From the NCBI GenBank assembly GCA_017307785.1, contig JAFKGI010000011.1, positions 1 to 64,000 on the forward strand: 64,000 bases of DNA. The letters are read 5' to 3'. Positions 60,769 through 64,000 of the stretch are shown here, in pieces. Source of the DNA: Vulcanimicrobiota bacterium (GTDB taxonomy: Bacteria > Vulcanimicrobiota > Xenobia > Xenobiales > JADMJV01). Both the position numbers and the translations under genes were made by a program. Positions within the stretch are counted from its first letter, which is position 1, and each line of letters begins with the position of its first letter. The notes beneath the pieces are model-generated. The model was not told the DNA's origin, ran no database searches, and saw nothing but the letters and a program-made list of their open reading frames with translations.

Positions 60769-62472
60769 ATGTCCTGGAAACTGATCGCTAAGGCGGAACA
60801 ACGCCTCTCCAATGAAATCGCCCTCCTGCGGCCTCCGCACGGGGGCGATTTGCGTGTGGCCCTCGGTTACCCCAACACTTATCACGTAGGTATGTCCAAC
60901 CTGGGTCTACAGGTCGTCTACGGCATTATGAACCAGACGCCGGGTGTGCGCTGCGAACGCTTCTTTCTGCCCGACCCGGACGAAATCGAGGAATACGAAC
61001 GCCACGGTCGCCGCCTCTTCACCCTGGAGAGCCAGCAGCCGCTGGAAGGGTGCGATCTGATCGCCATTACCTGTAGTTATGAAAACGACTACTGCAACGT
61101 GCTACGCATCCTGGAACTGGCCGGCCTGCCGCTGCTGGCCAAGGACCGAGGACCGGAATATCCACTGGTGCTGGTGGGTGGAGCCGTCACCCTGCTCAAT
61201 CCGGAGCCGCTGGCCGACTTCGTGGACCTGTTCAGCGTCGGCGAGGCCGAGGGGCTGGTGGAAGACCTGGTCGACAAACTTCGCGAAGTACGCGATCTGC
61301 CTCGCCACGAACAACTGCAGGCGTTGGCGCACGTCCCCGGCCTCTACGCGCCCGCCCTCTATGAGCCCATCTATGAGGACGGTCGCTTCGTGGCCCTCGA
61401 GCCTCGCGACGGAGCCCCCGCCACCATCGCCAAGAACTACATTTCCCGCGACCAGTTTGAAGCCATCAACAGCTCCTCTTGGCTGATGACCGAGGACACC
61501 GAGTTTTCCAAGACTTTCCTGGTGGAGGTCTCGCGCGGTTGCCCCTACGTTTGCCGCTTCTGCACGGTCGGCTTCTCCTATCCCAAGGTGCGCTGGAAGC
61601 CCCTCGACCGGATCTGGGAAGACATCGAGACCGTCAAGCATCACAACCCTCGCGTGGGTCTGATCTCGGCCACGGTGGGCAATCACCCGCAGATCGACCA
61701 GCTCTGCGAAGGCCTGATGCGCGAGAACCTGGGTGTCTCGTTTTCCTCTCTGCGCGCCGATCAGTTGCCCGACTCCATTCTGGATACGCTGGTTCGGGGC
61801 GGCTCCAAGAGCATGACCCTGGCTCCCGAGACCGGCTCCGAAGCGCTGCGCAAGTCCATCAATAAGCGCTTCAGCGACGAGCAATATTTTGAGGCCTCGC
61901 AGCGCGCTTTCCACAAAGGCATCAAAAACCTGAAGATGTATTCCATGGTGGGCCTGCCCAACGAGCTGGACGAGGACATGGACGCCCTGGTCAAGCTGGT
62001 GGAAAAGACCCGCAAACTCCAGGTAGCCTGCGGACAGGGCGGCGGCCGCATTACCCTGGGCCTGGGGCTGTTTGTGCCCAAGCCCCTGACCCCTTATCAG
62101 TGGAACGCGATGGCCACACTCAAGCTGGCCGAAAGCCGCATGGCGCGAGTCAGCTCGCAGTTGGCCCGAGTGGGAGGAGTCAAGGTCAACGCCGAGGTTC
62201 CCAAGACCGCCATCCTCGAGGGCCTGCAGGCACGCGCCGACCGGCGCCTGGGCAAAGTGCTGCTGAGAGTCTATCGCAAGCCCAGCTACAAAAATTGGTT
62301 AAAGGCCCTGGCCGAAGAGGGGATCTCGCTGGAAACCGAACTTTATCGCCAGCGCGAGCCGGACGAAGTGCTGCCCTGGAGCCACATCGCCAGTTCCTGG
62401 CCCAAGGAGCGACTGCTCCGAGACAGCGAGCGGGCTCGCGAGCAACGATTTAAGGAAGTTCTTGTCAAGTGA
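60769..62472 (+). CDS. Radical SAM enzyme with B12-binding domain (TIGR03960-like)
   Basis: 567 residues. The N-terminal B12-binding-like domain (RVALGYPNTYHVGMSNLGLQ; LVLVGGAVTLLNPEPLADF) precedes a radical SAM domain with cluster motif C-x3-C-x2-C (Cys258, Cys262, Cys265 in EVSRGCPYVCRFCTVG). LAPETGSEALRKSINK and KMYSMVGLPNELDED are typical continuations. Often the following gene in this family is a TIGR03936-type partner, which is not present here. The substrate is unknown. The next gene (pgeF) starts at a GTG overlapping the TGA. Confidence 0.88.
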   Translation: MSWKLIAKAEQRLSNEIALLRPPHGGDLRVALGYPNTYHVGMSNLGLQVVYGIMNQTPGVRCERFFLPDPDEIEEYERHGRRLFTLESQQPLEGCDLIAITCSYENDYCNVLRILELAGLPLLAKDRGPEYPLVLVGGAVTLLNPEPLADFVDLFSVGEAEGLVEDLVDKLREVRDLPRHEQLQALAHVPGLYAPALYEPIYEDGRFVALEPRDGAPATIAKNYISRDQFEAINSSSWLMTEDTEFSKTFLVEVSRGCPYVCRFCTVGFSYPKVRWKPLDRIWEDIETVKHHNPRVGLISATVGNHPQIDQLCEGLMRENLGVSFSSLRADQLPDSILDTLVRGGSKSMTLAPETGSEALRKSINKRFSDEQYFEASQRAFHKGIKNLKMYSMVGLPNELDEDMDALVKLVEKTRKLQVACGQGGGRITLGLGLFVPKPLTPYQWNAMATLKLAESRMARVSSQLARVGGVKVNAEVPKTAILEGLQARADRRLGKVLLRVYRKPSYKNWLKALAEEGISLETELYRQREPDEVLPWSHIASSWPKERLLRDSERAREQRFKEVLVK

Positions 62473-63284
62473 AGCTGCTCGAATACGAACTGGAACAACG
62501 CGGCACCGGCCTGGTCGTCACCTTTCCACACCTGGGCTCAGCCCCTCACGCCACCAGCACCCGTCAGGGTGGAGTGTCCACCGGGATCTACGATTCGCTG
62601 AACCTGGGCTTGATGAGCGGCGACGACCTGGCCATCGTAGACCGGAATCGGCAGATCTTTAGCGACATGCTGGGCATTCCCATCGTGCAGAACCTGAGCA
62701 TGACGCACGGCATCCAGGTTGCCCACGTGCGCGGACCCCAGGATATGCAGCGTCCCCACGACGCGGACGCCTGCATCAGCAATCACCCCGAGGTCAGTCT
62801 TTCGCTGACCACGGCTGACTGCGTGCCCATCTTTTTTCACGACCCCGTCGCCCGCGCCGTCGGGCTGGCTCACGCCGGCTGGCGCGGCACCGTCAACGGC
62901 ATCGCGGCCCGCGTGGTCGAAGCCATGGCCGCTCAGTTCCAAAGCCAGCCGGAAAATCTCCAGGTGGCCCTGGGCCCAGCCATCGGAGCCTGCTGCTTCG
63001 AGGTCGGCCCCGAAGTTGCCGAGGAATTTCACGCCCAATATGGCTCCCAGGACTGGATCGAGAGCCGTGGAGTTAAATGGCACATCGATCTGCACCAGGC
63101 CAACCGAATCTGGCTGGAGCGATCGGGCGTCAGCTCCGAGAACATCCGCAGCTGTTCGTTGTGTACCTGCTGTAACACCGACCTTTTCTACTCCTGGCGC
63201 CGTGAGAACGGCAAAACCGGCCGTTTGTTGAGCGCCATCGCCCTCCAAGCCAGCCCAGGTACAAAGCAGGGGAAGAGACCCTGA
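62469..63284 (+). CDS. pgeF: Laccase-domain purine nucleoside phosphorylase PgeF/YfiH
   Basis: 271 residues, GTG start overlapping the preceding stop (GTGA). Key motifs: TTADCVPIFF (metal Cys), HAGWRGTVNGIA (metal His) and the C-terminal CTCCNTDLFYSWRRENGKTGR. The family is now assigned as a purine nucleoside phosphorylase/adenosine deaminase-like zinc enzyme with possible roles in cell-wall precursor editing. Downstream lies a 10-bp inverted repeat before the next gene. Confidence 0.93.
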   Translation: MKLLEYELEQRGTGLVVTFPHLGSAPHATSTRQGGVSTGIYDSLNLGLMSGDDLAIVDRNRQIFSDMLGIPIVQNLSMTHGIQVAHVRGPQDMQRPHDADACISNHPEVSLSLTTADCVPIFFHDPVARAVGLAHAGWRGTVNGIAARVVEAMAAQFQSQPENLQVALGPAIGACCFEVGPEVAEEFHAQYGSQDWIESRGVKWHIDLHQANRIWLERSGVSSENIRSCSLCTCCNTDLFYSWRRENGKTGRLLSAIALQASPGTKQGKRP

Positions 63285-63289
63285 CCTTG

Positions 63290-63336
63290 GAACCTGAACG
63301 GGTCGACCGGGGAAAAGTATAGCGAGGTTCAGGTTC
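63290..63336. promoter_or_regulatory. Perfect 10-bp inverted repeat just before a start codon
   Basis: GAACCTGAAC (63290-63299) is the exact reverse complement of GTTCAGGTTC (63327-63336), with 27 nt between. The right arm ends one base before the ATG at 63338 and covers the probable ribosome binding site (GAGG, 63324-63327). It could hide that site in mRNA, or act as an operator. The arms are too far from a T-run to be a terminator. Confidence 0.5.
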
Positions 63337-63337
63337 T

Positions 63338-64000
63338 ATGACTGCAGATATCCGAATGGGCCTAGAGAACGAGCTCGATCAGCTCGACGAGTCTGGGGTC
63401 GAATCCTGGCTGGCCCGGTGCTTTGAGGCCTGTGACCCACGTTACGATAGCGACTGGCTCAATGGTATTTTCGAGCTCGCCCTCATGCAATTCCCTGACA
63501 ACTACGAAGTGCGTGCGGCGGCCTCACGGGCGGCCACCATGGAAGCCCAGCGCCTCTACGACGAGGGGGATACGACCGAAGCCGTCTCCCGCCTGGAGCG
63601 CCTGCTCGAGAGCGATCCTTACTGCACCGAAGCCTTTGAGCTTCTGGAGCGTTTTATGGCCACCAGCAGCGGAGACGTCCCCGACGCTCCTTCTGTGGAA
63701 CCCGTGGCCCCTTCGGCTGAGCCGGTAGCGGCGACTTCGGTTACGCCTGCCGCCACCGCCGCCGCCGTAGAACCGGTAACCCTGAGCGCGGGGGTAGCCA
63801 CCCTCGAGCCTCTACCCGACCACAACGACGATGAATTGCTTTCTTTCCTGGACGACGATTTGATGATCGGTCTCGATGACGTGGTGCAGCCCGAACTCCC
63901 GCCCAGCGACGAAGCGGTGGCCGTGGCTCCCGAAGTGGTCGAAGTGGCCGCGCCTGTGGACTTTGATTCCGCGGAGCCTGTGGCCTTGCCCGATCCGGCC
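63338..64000 (+). CDS. Repeat/low-complexity protein, 3-prime end cut by the window
   Basis: 221 codons are open from ATG 63338 to the window edge. Residues 1-105 are helical and TPR-like (LAALMQ-like start of ELALMQFPDNYEVRAAASRA; AVSRLERLLESDPYCTEAFE). After that the sequence is rich in Pro, Val, Ala and Glu (SVEPVAPSAEPVAATSVTPA). It then becomes acidic (LLSFLDDDLMIGLDDVVQPE). The family is not recognised. The inverted repeat just upstream may control it. Confidence 0.55.
   Translation, partial: MTADIRMGLENELDQLDESGVESWLARCFEACDPRYDSDWLNGIFELALMQFPDNYEVRAAASRAATMEAQRLYDEGDTTEAVSRLERLLESDPYCTEAFELLERFMATSSGDVPDAPSVEPVAPSAEPVAATSVTPAATAAAVEPVTLSAGVATLEPLPDHNDDELLSFLDDDLMIGLDDVVQPELPPSDEAVAVAPEVVEVAAPVDFDSAEPVALPDPA

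Noticed and set aside
1..64000. CRISPR array, prophage, insertion sequence or tRNA gene
   Set aside because: I saw no regularly spaced repeats with unique spacers, no transposase or integrase reading frame and no tRNA-like cloverleaf; a tRNA search program would be needed to exclude the last.

Overview
The window is GC-rich, gene-dense DNA from a diderm bacterium. The evidence for two membranes is lipobox lipoproteins, a type IV-like pseudopilin, an RND/MMPL exporter, an MscS channel and YceI. I cannot place it to a named genus. The mix of MoxR/DUF58/VWA genes, a eukaryote-type kinase, HD-GYP and cyclase signalling, FG-GAP lipoproteins and frequent GTG/TTG starts with NTGA stop/start overlaps would suit a deep-branching or candidate phylum; this is inference only. 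I found no tRNA, rRNA, CRISPR array, transposase or integrase.

Layout: 1-87 is the N-terminus of a leftward DUF255/thioredoxin-like gene. 286-4379 holds two ABC-2-like membrane proteins, a Ser/Thr kinase and AccC. 4440-9353 holds a small membrane protein, a pseudopilin and a tightly coupled run: a borosin-type (peptide backbone N-methyltransferase-like) protein, TrhO, an RsmC-like methyltransferase and an RsuA-type pseudouridine synthase. 9350-17848 holds an MBL hydrolase, a degenerate C2H2 finger protein, two adjacent DUF4139 proteins, a possible GHKL-like protein and an HExxH metallopeptidase. 17948-19432 holds YceI and an Ala/Gly-rich protein.

19433-20597 is the only long gene-free stretch. 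It carries a strong sigma70-like promoter, about 300 nt of hairpin-rich sequence with a terminator (candidate structured RNA), and two families of imperfect tandem repeats. 20598-32431 is leftward: a lipoprotein, a 2Fe-2S ferredoxin, and a coupled MoxR - membrane protein - ABC ATPase - ABC permease - DUF58 - BatA/VWA - large VWA operon.

32465-44345 holds DedA, an MMPL exporter, a second GHKL-like paralog, a NupC transporter, MscS coupled to a membrane P-loop protein, and a Na+/H+ antiporter-USP fusion. 44402-51248 holds pyrophosphatase, a hotdog protein, an ECF sigma/anti-sigma pair, two methyltransferases, a small membrane protein, a DHH phosphoesterase and a TPR protein. 51326-64000 is rich in signalling: a lipoprotein, GAF/HD-GYP/REC/REC/degenerate-GGDEF, a duplicated-domain protein, an FG-GAP lipoprotein, an HD protein, FHA-GAF-adenylate cyclase, a protein-glutaminase-like protein, a B12-type radical SAM enzyme, PgeF and a truncated repeat protein.

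The best leads are the borosin-type methyltransferase with its unassigned C-terminal half, and the candidate structured RNA with its flanking repeats. Secondary leads are two possible effector-type enzymes (HExxH peptidase and protein glutaminase) and the MscS-ATPase pair.
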